This document shows positions 27,138-37,600 of a DNA stretch of 64,000 nucleotides, in pieces. Each line of letters starts with the position of its first letter. The stretch's first letter is position 1. This stretch comes from CAWCAW01 sp963793645. GTDB lineage: Bacteria; Actinomycetota; Acidimicrobiia; Acidimicrobiales; UBA8190. Under the pieces are notes generated by a model. The model ran no database searches. It had not been told where the DNA came from and worked only from the letters and a program-made list of their open reading frames with translations. The stretch is taken from contig CAWCAW010000007.1 of NCBI GenBank assembly GCA_963793645.1, positions 310,001 to 374,000 of the forward strand, written 5' to 3'. The position numbers and the translations under genes are program-made.

Positions 27138-27722
27138 TTACGAAGCGGGCTGGCGCAGAACCGCCTCGACCTCAAGGGTCAAGGTGACCTTGTCGCTGAG
27201 CACCATGGCGCTGTCAGCGCCGGGGATCGGCCCGTTGTAGCTCACGCCGAAGTCCGGACGGTTGATCTCGGTGGAGGCCGAGAAGCCGGCCCGGGTTCCG
27301 CCCCACGCGTCAGGCGTAAAGCCGTTCACCTCGAGGTTCAAAGTGACGGGCTTCGTCACGCCTCGAATGGTGAGCTCACCGTCGACCTCGAAATGGTCGC
27401 CGACCGGTCGCACGGCCGCGGAGCGGAAGTCGATGGTGGGGTGGTGCTCGACGTCCAAGAAGTCGGCGGACCGTACGTGGTCATCACGTTGCTCTTGGTT
27501 GGTGTTGATCGACCCGGCGTCGATGGACGCTTCCACCGAGGACTGCAGGGGGTCATCACCGGTCACGATGACGCCCTCGAACTTGTCGAATCGACCTCGG
27601 ACCTTGCTCACCACCATGTGCCGAACGACGAACGACACTTCGGAGTGCACCGCGTCGATGTCCCATGTGCCAGCGACGTAGCCGGGAAGGGTGGTGGCAA
27701 CGGGGGATGTGAAGGTGGTCAT
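27138..27722 (-). CDS. YceI-family lipid-binding protein
   Basis: 194 residues. The lipocalin-like YceI barrel is clear: GTWDIDAVHSEVSFVVRHMV, KVRGRFDKFEGVI, ASIDAGSINTNQEQRDDHVR, FLDVEHHPTIDFRS, LTIRGVTKPVTLNLEV and a C-terminal DKVTLTLEVEA. No signal peptide is present, so it is cytoplasmic, unlike E. coli YceI. The family binds polyisoprenoids or other long lipids. It is divergent from a MarR gene with three palindromes between them, a widespread pair. Confidence 0.95.
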   Translation of the reverse strand: MTTFTSPVATTLPGYVAGTWDIDAVHSEVSFVVRHMVVSKVRGRFDKFEGVIVTGDDPLQSSVEASIDAGSINTNQEQRDDHVRSADFLDVEHHPTIDFRSAAVRPVGDHFEVDGELTIRGVTKPVTLNLEVNGFTPDAWGGTRAGFSASTEINRPDFGVSYNGPIPGADSAMVLSDKVTLTLEVEAVLRQPAS

Positions 27723-27738
27723 AGCTGCCTCCTAGGTT

Positions 27739-27801
27739 GTGACATTGTTGTCACTTCAACTGTTGAATGCAATATTATCCGAGGATAGTTGAAATGTCAA
27801 C
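27739..27801. promoter_or_regulatory. Three palindromes, probable MarR operators
   Basis: GTGAC-N6-GTCAC (27739-27754), TTCAAC-T-GTTGAA (27755-27767, perfect) and GTTGA-AATG-TCAAC (27788-27801) lie between the divergent YceI and MarR genes. The last two share the TCAAC half-site. Confidence 0.75.
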
Positions 27802-27833
27802 CATTTCATCCAGCAGGTCGCTATACTGGGGTT

Positions 27834-28397
27834 ATGTCCGAGACCCGTTGGCTCGACCGGGACGAGCAGCGCACCTGGCGCACCTTTATGCTGGCCACCA
27901 ATCTCCTCTTTGAGCAGTTGGACCGTGAGCTCCAGCGCGACGGCTCGATGCCGGCCACCTACTACGAGGTCCTGGTCCGCCTGTCGGAGGCACCCGACCG
28001 GCGCCTGCGTATGAGCGAGCTCGCCGACAGGTCACAGTCGTCTCGGAGCCGACTGTCGCACATCGTGGCCAGACTCGAAGCAGCGGGTTGGGTCGCTCGA
28101 GAGAGTTGTCCTTCTGACCGGCGCGGCGCCTTCGCCGTCCTGACTGATGTCGGATTCGCCGCCTTGGAGGCAGCCGCTCCCCTTCACGTCGAGAGCGTGC
28201 GTACCCATCTCTTCGACCAGCTCGACGACGCTCAACTGGAGGCGTTGCTGGCTATCAGTGAGCGAATCCTCGATCACCTCGTTTCGACCAGAGGGTCATC
28301 CCCCGACGAGTTGGGCTTGCTCGGAAATCTGACGCAGTTGTGTCCGGACACCGAAGGTGCTCTTACGGAAGTGGCCCGCCACGCCGGGTCCCACTGA
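27834..28397 (+). CDS. MarR-family regulator
   Basis: About 187 residues from ATG at 27834; an upstream start at 27789 would add 15. Winged-helix features are TYYEVLVRLSEAPDRRLRMS, ELADRSQSSRSRLSHIVARL and the wing GWVARESCPSDRRGAFAVLT. One Cys (in ESCPSD) sits in the wing, a position that is redox-active in some MarR proteins, but one Cys alone is weak evidence. It probably represses itself and the divergent YceI gene. Confidence 0.92.
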   Translation: MSETRWLDRDEQRTWRTFMLATNLLFEQLDRELQRDGSMPATYYEVLVRLSEAPDRRLRMSELADRSQSSRSRLSHIVARLEAAGWVARESCPSDRRGAFAVLTDVGFAALEAAAPLHVESVRTHLFDQLDDAQLEALLAISERILDHLVSTRGSSPDELGLLGNLTQLCPDTEGALTEVARHAGSH

Positions 28398-28449
28398 AGT
28401 CGTTTCTCGTCTCCCCGCCGATGGCAGCTCCGAAGGGGGATGACGCCTC

Positions 28450-29196
28450 GTGAAAACAGTTGTCGTGGGGGCCTCGAGTGGTCTTGGGCGCTGCATCGCT
28501 ACCGGTCTGGCCCGGCGCGGCGACCAGGTCGCCGTGCTGGCGCGGCGCCACGACATGCTTATCGAGGCCGCCCACGAAGCCGGTCCCGGAACGGTGGCCA
28601 TTGCCTGTGACGTCACCGACGAAGCGGCGTCCCGGCGCAGCCTGGAAGAAGCCGCCGCCCGCCTCGGAGGTGTGGACGGCCTGGTGTACGCAGCCGGTGT
28701 CGGGCCGCTCGCCCGTCTGGTGGACATCGATGCATCTACCTGGCGCCGGGCCTTCGACACGAACGTGATCGGGGCCTCCCTTGTCACCGCGGCCGCCCTT
28801 CCCTATCTCGCCGAGTCTCGGGGGACAGCCGCCTACCTGTCCACGGTGAGCGCGTCGGTCACTCCCCCATGGCCCGGTCTGGGCGCCTACGCCGTCAGCA
28901 AAGCCGCCCTCGACAAGCTCATCGAGGCGTGGCGCATCGAACACCCTCAGATCGGGTTCACTCGAGTCATTGTCGGAGACTGCATGGGTGGTGAGGGTGA
29001 CTCGATGAGTCAGTTTCCGGCGGGTTGGGACCGGGACTTGGCAGGTGAGCTCTTCTCGATTTGGTCGGCCAGAAGTTATCTCTCTGGATCAGTGATGGAT
29101 GTGGAGAACCTCGTCAATGTCGTGCACACGGTGTTGCACTGTGGTGTTGACGCCAACGTGGCGTCGGTTACCGTGGTGCCGCGTCCGCCTGCATAG
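28450..29196 (+). CDS. Short-chain dehydrogenase/reductase
   Basis: 248 residues. The cofactor motif is VVGASSGLGRCIA near the N-terminus, AAG is present (YAAGVGPLA), then the catalytic Ser (LSTVSAS) and YAVSK. The substrate is not predictable. It lies downstream of the MarR gene in the same direction (52-base gap). The GTG start has AAGGGGG about a dozen bases upstream. Confidence 0.92.
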   Translation: MKTVVVGASSGLGRCIATGLARRGDQVAVLARRHDMLIEAAHEAGPGTVAIACDVTDEAASRRSLEEAAARLGGVDGLVYAAGVGPLARLVDIDASTWRRAFDTNVIGASLVTAAALPYLAESRGTAAYLSTVSASVTPPWPGLGAYAVSKAALDKLIEAWRIEHPQIGFTRVIVGDCMGGEGDSMSQFPAGWDRDLAGELFSIWSARSYLSGSVMDVENLVNVVHTVLHCGVDANVASVTVVPRPPA

Positions 29197-29398
29197 TCAG
29201 GGCGGCCAGCGTCACCGACAGGGCCGTACCTTGGTACGACGGCGATCTGGCCTGCTCTGAAAGCGTCTGAGCTAGGGATCGCGACCTCAGTGAACAAGAT
29301 CCTTACCGACATCGGACTCGATATGGGAACCGTCGTGGAGTTGAATGTCCGAGGCGTGATCGCCTGACTGCCGATCAGTACAACCGGGGAGACGATGA

Positions 29399-30229
29399 AT
29401 GACACTCTTTGATGCCTTTCGCTATACGGGCAAGCGGGCCCTCGTCGTGGGCGGAGCCACCGGCATGGGGGCGGCCACCGCCCAACTCGCGCAAGATGCG
29501 GGGGGCGAGGTGGTGATCATGGATGTCGCCGCCCCTTCGCTGGCCGGTGCGACATATATCGAGGTCAATCTGGCCGAGAAGGATTCCATCGATAGGGCGC
29601 TCGAGCACCTGGGAGGCCCGGTCAACACCCTGTTCTCGTGCGCCGGGGTGGCCGACGGCACGCCCGGAATCGAGAAGATCAACTTCATCGGCCACCGGCA
29701 CATGATCGATCGCATGCTGGAGATGGGCTTGTTGCCCAGGGGATCGAGCATCGGCTTCATCTCATCGGCCGCCGGTCTTGGATGGGAGGCCAGCCTCGAA
29801 CGCCTGCACGAATACCTGGCCACAGCTGACTTCGATGCGGCGGTGCGATGGATCGCCGAGAACGGTGGCGCCGACTACATGTCCACCAAGCAGGCCATCT
29901 GCGCCTACGTGTCGTCTCAGGCCTTTGCCCTACTCAAACAAGGGATCCGCATCAACGCCATCTGCCCCGGGCCCACCGACACCCCTTTGGCCCAAGCCAA
30001 CAAGGATCTCTGGCTCGGGTTCGCTTCCGATTACCGGGCCGAGCTCGGCCTCGAGCCCTCCACTCCCCTGGACCAGGCGTACCCGCTGCTCTTTCTCTGC
30101 AGCGACGCGGCAGTATCCATCACGGGGCAAATACTGGTGACGGATGTCGGCTACTTCGCCGCCGGCCTGACGGGGGCATATCCACCGGCCACCGATATCG
30201 CCCGGTTCCTCACCGGAAAGATGGGCTGA
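29399..30229 (+). CDS. SDR-family oxidoreductase (coniferyl-alcohol-dehydrogenase-like)
   Basis: 276 residues. VVGGATGMGAATAQLA is the cofactor site, CAG and FISSAAG follow, and the active-site YMSTK is preceded by an insert with GLGWEASLERLHEYLATADF, typical of the coniferyl-alcohol dehydrogenase/3-alpha-HSD-like branch. NAICPGPTDTPL and ITGQILVTDVGYFA complete the fold. GGGGAG precedes the ATG. The substrate, steroid or aromatic alcohol, is unknown. Confidence 0.92.
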   Translation: MTLFDAFRYTGKRALVVGGATGMGAATAQLAQDAGGEVVIMDVAAPSLAGATYIEVNLAEKDSIDRALEHLGGPVNTLFSCAGVADGTPGIEKINFIGHRHMIDRMLEMGLLPRGSSIGFISSAAGLGWEASLERLHEYLATADFDAAVRWIAENGGADYMSTKQAICAYVSSQAFALLKQGIRINAICPGPTDTPLAQANKDLWLGFASDYRAELGLEPSTPLDQAYPLLFLCSDAAVSITGQILVTDVGYFAAGLTGAYPPATDIARFLTGKMG

Positions 30230-30369
30230 GGGACGCGTGCCGGTACGCGCCGTGCATCACCGCTTGCTCCTGAGCTCTTAGCGGCCGACCACGACACGTC
30301 GACGAGACCACCCCTCCCTCCGCCGTTTCGACGCAGAAGGGGGATTCAAATGGATGGCCGCCATTTGCC

Positions 30370-30579
30370 TTACGCGGGGCTCGGAGTGCCGGCGCCGGCT
30401 ACACCGACGATCGACTCAACGAGCGCCGCGAGCAATCCGATCGGAACCAACCACTCGCCAATGAACTCGAGTCGAGATAGCGCCGACGTGGACGGGTGTC
30501 TGTCGGTGACCAGCTTCACACTGGCCGCGGAAAACCATCCTGGCCTCGGTGGGTTGGTCCGATTGACCGAATCCGTGAA
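30370..30579 (-). pseudogene. Orphan C-terminal fragment of a surface protein, paralogous to the giant protein's tail
   Basis: A 69-codon open stretch without a start ends in TAA. Its residues HPSTSALSRLEFIGEW and GLLAAL align with SPTTSALSRLRSVGEL and GLLAAL at the C-terminus of the giant gene (31636-52711). Spacing is the same, with about 16 identities in 27 positions, and the DNA is similar too. The hydrophobic anchor remains but the Arg tail is replaced by GVAGAGTPSPA. It sits 1.1 kb beyond the giant gene's end, separated from it by transposase remnants, so it is a leftover of a duplicated or rearranged surface-protein gene. Confidence 0.55.
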
Positions 30580-30826
30580 TCACCTGTAACCAGCCCACTC
30601 CCGTCTCACGCTCAATCTCCGCCTTCGCCCAACCACCCCGGCGGACGTTGGTCCTTGAGATCACCTGCGAATCACCATGGCAGCGGCACTAGAAGTCGGG
30701 TGGTCCAGCCGATGACCAGTTGGCGTCCCCCGAAGTGGTGTAGTTCGGCAGGGTCCACCAGGTAGTGGACCACCGGAGTGATCCTCGACGTGTCCCTAGC
30801 AAGGCACGACAAAGGAGATCACCCCG

Positions 30827-31045
30827 GTGGCCCATTCTGATTTTGACCCGTATGAACTACTCGACGCGCTCAAAGCGGGCGGAGACGTCGACAAGATCCG
30901 GCGCTCGGTGGAGTTCGTGCTCCAGGCGCTCATCGAACTGGAGGCGACCGAAGCCATCGGTGCCGCCCCCTATGAACGCAACGACAGCCGCACTCGGAAT
31001 CCGAGTTACACCATTCGACGGGACGCAAGCGGCGCCGTGCCGGGC
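30827..31045 (+). pseudogene. IS256-family (mutator) transposase, N-terminal fragment
   Basis: AHSDFDPYELLDALKAGGD, IRRSVEFVLQALIELEATEA and IGAAPYERNDSRTRN match the start of IS256-type transposases. Homology stops after about 60-70 codons, where the IS3-derived sequence begins. The catalytic DDE region is absent. GTG/ATG starts near 30827 lie after AAAGGAG. Confidence 0.8.
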
Positions 31046-31325
31046 TCAGAATTTTCCCTCAGCCACATCCTTCAGTGCTGCAATGTCGAGGGCCTGGTCG
31101 GCCACGATGCGTTTCAGCCGGGTGTTCTCGTGCTCGAACTCCCTTGAGCCGCTTTACGTCGTCGGCCTGCATCGAACCGTATTGCTGACGCCATCGGTGA
31201 TAGGTCTGCTCAGAGACCTCGAGATGCCGGCTCACCGTGGCGACATCTGCTCCTTCGGCGAGTAGACGATCGGCCTCGCGCAGTTTGCGCACGACCTGCT
31301 CTGGTGTGTGTCGTCGCTGCTTCAC
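31046..31325 (-). pseudogene. IS3-family orfA, frameshifted, orfB missing
   Basis: HTPEQVVRKLREADRLLAEG, VSRHLEVSEQTYHRWRQQYG and DDVKRLK are the IS3 orfA helix-turn-helix and leucine zipper. One extra G in AAGGGAGTTC shifts the frame. Without it the protein continues ENTRLKRIVADQALDIAALK and ends EGKF-stop at 31046. GTG at 31325 has AGGAGG upstream. No orfB follows; IS256 sequence replaces it. Confidence 0.82.
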
Positions 31326-31635
31326 CTTGATAATCCTCCTTCTGCCCACCAGCGTGGGCAAGAGGACTCTCTGAGGTGGTGGACCCGTTGGTCGGGGTCA
31401 GGTCACCTGCAGAACTCAAGCTGCCGGTCCCGTAGCGATCCACCTCGGCAAGGCCCTTAGGGCGGACCTACGACATAGATGCGTGCATGGCGCGTGGCCG
31501 AAGAAGAGGTCCTCCGGCCAACGCAAAGGCCTGATGCCGTGCAATGGCTGTTCAGTCCCACCTAGGTGGCGCCCAACTCAATGGGACGGACCGAGACCCG
31601 TCGGACCGCCGCGCCATGGAGGTCAAAAGGTGGTT

Positions 31636-34600
31636 TCAAAGAGATGGCCTCCACTGCCCAATGCGAGGTCCGGAGTGGTGGCGCCGGCGGCGGCGCAGCC
31701 GGACGAGGATGAACCAGAACAACGCCGCCAGCAATCCCGCCCCGCCCGCCAACTCGCCTACAGACCTGAGTCTCGACAGCGCCGAGGTGGTCGGGCTGGG
31801 CTGCCTGGGCTGGCCCGAGGCAGGTGATCCTCCAATGCCTTCGCTCGAAGTCACGTAGGTGAACTCGTCGGCCGTGCTCGCAGCCGACGTACCCCCGGCG
31901 GTGGTGATGGTGATGTCGACCGTGCTCGCGGAATGGGCCGGCGCGGTGGCTGTGATGGAGGTCGAGGAGTTGACAGTGATGGCCGTCGCGGTGGTGTCCC
32001 CGAAGCCAACCACGGCCGCGCTCGTGAAGTTGGTCCCAGTAATGGTCACCGCTGTGCCCCCTGTCGTCGGACCCGTCTTCGGACTGACAGTCGTGACGGT
32101 GGGGACACTTTGAGCAGTTGGGACCGCTGCCGCCGTTGGAACGGCTTCATACGTGAACTGGTCGGCGGCACTGACCGCCGAAGTGCCCGCCACGGTCGTC
32201 ACGGTGATGTTCACAGTTCCCGCCGATTGCGCCGGGGAAACCACCGTTGCTGAGGTGGAGGAAACCACGTTAAACGAGGAGGCCTTCGTGGTCCCGAAGT
32301 TGACCGCCGTCACCGTGGTGAAGCCGGTGCCGGTAATGGTGACGGTGGATCCGCCTGCCGTCGGTCCGGCGATCGGGTTGACGGCGGTGACGGTGGGAGC
32401 GGCCTCATAGGTGAACAGGTCGGCGGAGCTCAACGCCGAGATCCCGACCGGAGTCGTCACTGTGATTTTCACGGTACCGGCCGAACCCGAAGGAGAAGTG
32501 GCGGTGATTTGGCTGCCGTTGTTGACCGTATAGGTCGTAGCGGCCGTCGAACCGAAGTCGACTGCCGATGCTCCGGAAAAGTTGGTGCCGGTGATGGTAA
32601 CCGAGCTGCCACCGGTCGTCGCACCGGCCGACGGGTTGACGGCGGTGACCGTTGGTGCCGTTTCATAGGTGAACTGGTCTCCCGAGCTCTTGCTCGAGGT
32701 TCCAAGCGGGGTCGTCACAGTGACATCAACTGTGCCGGCACTGCCCGGCGGCGACAAAGCGATGATCTCGGTGGGTGACACCACCGTGAAGGTGGTTGCA
32801 CTGGTTCCCCCGAAGTCCACCGCCGTGGTGCCGGTGAGGTTGGTGCCGGTGATGATGACCTCGTTTGACCCTGACAGTGGGCCCGCACTGGGGCTGATGG
32901 ACGTGACGGTGGGAGGAGTCACATAGGTGAAGGCCCCGGCGTCGGTGGCTGTCCCGTTGGCCGTGGTGACGGCGACGCTCACCGCACCGGCACTGCCGGC
33001 CGGGGTGGTGGCGGTGATCTGCATGTCGGAGTCGACGGCGAAGGAGGTGGCCGCGGTGGAGCCGAACTCCACCGCACTGGCCCCCGACAAGTTGGTGCCG
33101 GTGATGGTGACGGTGGTGGCCCCGGTGGTCGGACCCGCACTCGGGCTGACGGCGGTGATGGCCGGAGCGGTGGTCTCATAGGTGAACTCATCGGCGCCGG
33201 TGATGGCCGAGGTGCCGATGGTCGTCGTCACGGTGATGTCGACGGTGCCGGCCGAAGCGGCCGGGGACACGGCGGTGCAACTGGTGGTGGTGGAGCAGCT
33301 CACAGCGGTGCCGGCATTGGAACCGAAGGCCACCGTGGTGGCTCCCACCACGAAGTTGGTCCCGGTGATGGTGACGGTGGTGTCGCCTCCGGTCGATCCC
33401 AAGGTGGGGGTAATGGCGGTGATGACCGGAGAACCGGCCGCATAGGTGAAGTCATCAGCAGGGCTCGTCGCTGACGTTCCCCCGGCGGTGGTGACGGTGA
33501 CAGCCCCGGTGCCGGCACTGCCCGGCGGCGACAAAGCGATGATCTCGGTGGGTGACACCACCGTGAAGGTGGTTGCACTGGTTCCCCCGAAGTCCACCGC
33601 CGTGGTGCCGGTGAGGTTGGTGCCGGTGATGATGACCTCGTTTGACCCTGACAGTGGGCCCGCACTGGGGCTGATGGACGTGACGGTGGGAGGAGTCACA
33701 TAGGTGAAGGCCCCGGCGTCGGTGGCTGTCCCGTTGGCCGTGGTGACGGCGACGCTCACCGCACCGGCACTGCCGGCCGGGGTGGTGGCGGTGATCTGCA
33801 TGTCGGAGTCGACGGCGAAGGAGGTGGCCGCGGTGGAGCCGAACTCCACCGCACTGGCCCCCGACAAGTTGGTGCCGGTGATGGTGACGGTGGTGGCCCC
33901 GGTGGTCGGACCCGCACTCGGGCTGACGGCGGTGATGGCCGGAGCGGTGGTCTCATAGGTGAACTCATCGGCGCCGGTGATGGCCGATGTGCCGATGGTC
34001 GTCGTCACGGTGATGTCGACGGTGCCGGCCGAAGCGGCCGGGGACACGGCGGTGCAACTGGTGGTGGTGGAGCAGCTCACAGCGGTGCCGGCATTGGAAC
34101 CGAAGGCCACCGTGGTGGCTCCCACCACGAAGTTGGTCCCGGTGATGGTGACGGTGGTGTCGCCTCCGGTCGATCCCAAGGTGGGGGTAATGGCGGTGAT
34201 GACCGGAGAACCGGCCGCATAGGTGAAGTCATCAGCAGGGCTCGTCGCTGACGTTCCCCCGGCGGTGGTGACGGTGACAGCCCCGGTGCCGGCACTGCCC
34301 GGCGGCGACAAAGCGATGATCTCGGTGGGTGACACCACCGTGAAGGTGGTTGCACTGGTTCCCCCGAAGTCCACCGCCGTGGTGCCGGTGAGGTTGGTGC
34401 CGGTGATGATGACCTCGTTTGACCCTGACAGTGGGCCCGCACTGGGGCTGATGGACGTGACGGTGGGAGGAGTCACATAGGTGAAGGCCCCGGTGTCGGT
34501 GGCTGTCCCGTTGGCCGTGGTGACGGCGACGCTCACCGCACCGGCACTGCCGGCCGGGGTGGTGGCGGTGATCTGCATGTCGGAGTCGACGGCGAAGGAG

Positions 34601-37600
34601 GTGGCCGCGGTGGAGCCGAACTCCACCGCACTGGCCCCCGACAAGTTGGTGCCGGTGATGGTGACGGTGGTGCCCCCGGTGGTCGGGCCGGCCGAGGGAG
34701 TGACGGCGGTGATGGCCGGTGCAGTCGTCTCATAGGTGAACTGGTCGGCGGCGGTGATGGCCGATGTGCCGATTGTCGTCGTCACGGTGATGTCGACTGT
34801 GGCGGCCGAGGCGGCCGGGGAGACGGCGGTGCAGCTCGTGGTCGACGAGCAGCTCGCACTGGTGAGTGCGCTCGTTCCGAAGTCGACCGTGGTGGCACCG
34901 ACCACGAATCCAGTTCCAGTAACGGTGACGGTGGTGACACCTCCTGTGGTGCCGAAGGTGGGCGTGATGGAGGTGACCACGGGGGAACCGGCTGCATAGG
35001 TGAACAGGTCGGCCGCGCTCAATCCCGACGTGCCCCCGGAGGTGGTGACGGTCACGTCTACGGTGCCGGCAGAGCCAGCAGGTGACAGTGCAGTGACTTC
35101 TGTGGCCGACACCACGGTGAACGTGGTCGCGCTCGTTGTGCCGAAGTCGACAGCGGTGGCCCCGGTGAGGTTGGTGCCCGTGATGGTGATCAAGTTGGCC
35201 CCCGAAAGCGGACCGGCCGTTGGGGTGACAGCGGTGACGGTCGGCGCCGCCACATAAGTGAAGGCCCCGCCGTCGGTGGCCGTCCCGTTGGCGGTGGTCA
35301 CGACCACGCTTACCGCACCCGCGATGTGGGCCGGCGCTTGTACGGTGAGCTGTGTGTCGGAGTTGACGGTGACAGAGGTGGCCGCGCTCAAACCGAAGTC
35401 GACCGCACTCTCCCCCGACAAGTTGGTGCCGGTGATGGTGACCGTGGTGCCCGCGGTGGTCGGGCCCGCCGACGGGCTCACCATGGTGATGGTCGGTGCG
35501 CTCGTCTCATAGGTGAACTGGTCCGCCGCGGTGATAGCCGATGTGGCGATAGCCGTGGTCACGGTGATGTCCACCGCTCCCACGGACCTGGCCGGAGACA
35601 CGGCCGTGCAGCTTGTGGTCGTCGGGCAACTCACTGCCATAGCCGCGCTCGTTCCGAATTCGACCGACGTCGCACCCACCACGAACCCCGTCCCGGTGAT
35701 GGTCACAGTGGTGGCGCCCCCCGTGGTGCCAAAGGTGGGCGTGATGGAGGTAACCGTCGGAGCACCCACCGCATAGATGAACAGGTCGGCGGCCGTTGCG
35801 CCCGAGGTGCCCCCGGCCGTAGTGACGGTGAGATCGACGGTACCGGCGGATTCGGCCGGTGAGGTGGCCGTCACTTCGGTGGGCGAGACCACCGTGAATG
35901 TCGTGCCGCTCGTTGTGCCGAAGTCGACAGCCGTCGCGCTCGGTGAAGCCCGTGCCAGTGATGGTGACCAAGTTGGCCCCCGACGGCGGGCCGGCCGCCG
36001 GGCTGATGGCAGTGACCGTCGGCGCGGCCACGTAGGTGAAGGCACCGGTGTTCGTCGCCGTGCCGTTGGCCGTGGTGACGGCGACGTTCACCGCACCGGC
36101 TGCGTGAGCGGGCGAACTGACGGTGAGTTGTGTGTCGGAGACGACGGCGACAGAGGTGCCCGCACTGGATCCGAAATCGACCGCACTCTCCCCCGACAAG
36201 TTGGTCCCGGTGATGGTGACGGTCGTTCCCCCGGCAGTCGGGCCCGCCGTCGGTGTGACCGATGTGATCGCCGGTACGGTCGTCTCATAGGTGAACTGAT
36301 CAGCCGCGGTGATAGCCGAGGTGCCGACGGCCGTAGTCACCGTGATGTCCACCGCACCGGCGGAGCCGGCCGGGGACACGGCGGTGCAACTGGTGGTCGT
36401 CGTGCAACTGACTGCTGTCGCCGCGCTCGACCCGAAGTCGACCGTGGTGGCACCCACCACGAACCCCGTCCCGGTGATGGTGACGGCGGTGTCGCCGCCG
36501 GTTGTGCCGAAGGTGGGCGTGATGGAGGTAATCACCGGGGAACCGGCCGCATAGGTGAACTCATCCGCGCCACTGGTGGCCGACGTGCCGCCGGCCGTGG
36601 TGACGCTGACGTTGACCGCACCGGCCGATTCGGCCGGAGACAAGGCAGTGACCTGCGTGGCCGAGACCACGGTGAAGGTAGTAGCACTGACTGTGCCGAA
36701 GTCGACGGCCGTGGCACTGGTGAAGGACGTGCCAGTGATGGTGACCATGTTCGCCCCCGACGGCGGGCCGGCCGCCGGGCTGATGGCAGTGACGGTCGGC
36801 GCGGCCACGTAGGTGAAGGCACCGGCATCACTAGCGGACCCGTTGGCGGTGGTGACGTTGACGTTGACCGGACCAGCGCTGCCTGAAGGCGTGGTGACGG
36901 TGAGTTGAGTGTCGGAGACGACGGCGACAGAGGTGCCCGCACTGGATCCGAAGTCGACCACAGTGGCGCCGGACAAGTTGGTGCCGGTGATGGTGACGGT
37001 GGTTCCCGCAGTAGTCGGGCCCGCCGAGGGGCTCACCGTGGTGACGGTCGGTGCGCTTGTCTCATAGGTGAACCGGTCTGCGGCGGTGATGGCCGACATG
37101 CCGATGGCGGTGGTCACGGTGATGTCCACCGCTCCGGCCGATCCGGCCGGGGAAACGGCGGTGCAGCTGGTGGTCGACGAGCAGTTCACACTTGTGGCTG
37201 CGCTCGTTGCGAAGTCGACCGTGGTGGCACCCACCACGAATCCTGTCCCAGTAATAGCGACTGTCGTGTCGCCGCCAGTGGTGCCGAAGGTGGGTGTGAT
37301 GGAAGTGACGACCGGAGAGCCGGCCGCATAGGTGAACTGGTTGACCGCGGTGGAACCCGATACCCCTCCGGCCGTGGTGACGGTGACGTTGATCGTGCCG
37401 GCTGCACCCGCCGGTGAGGTGGCAGTGACCTCGGTGGGCGAGACCACGGTGAAGGTGGTGGCACTGGTCGAGCCGAAATCGACGGCCGTGGCCCCCGTGA
37501 GGTTGGTGCCGGTGATGGTGACGAAGTTCGCGCCCGTCAGCGGGCCGGCTGTTGGGCTGATGGCGGTGACGGTCGGCGCGGCCACATAGGCGAAGGCCCC

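Larger units (their letters stand above)
30751..31386. mobile_element. Composite insertion-sequence remnant
   Basis: The stretch holds the start of an IS256-type transposase (plus strand) joined at about 31045 to an IS3-type orfA (minus strand). GGGTCCACCA at 30751-30760 is complemented by TGGTGGACCC at 31377-31386, giving 10-bp inverted ends. A further palindrome GGTCCAC-N6-GTGGACC (30752-30771) overlaps the left end. No complete transposase remains, so the element is immobile. Confidence 0.65.
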
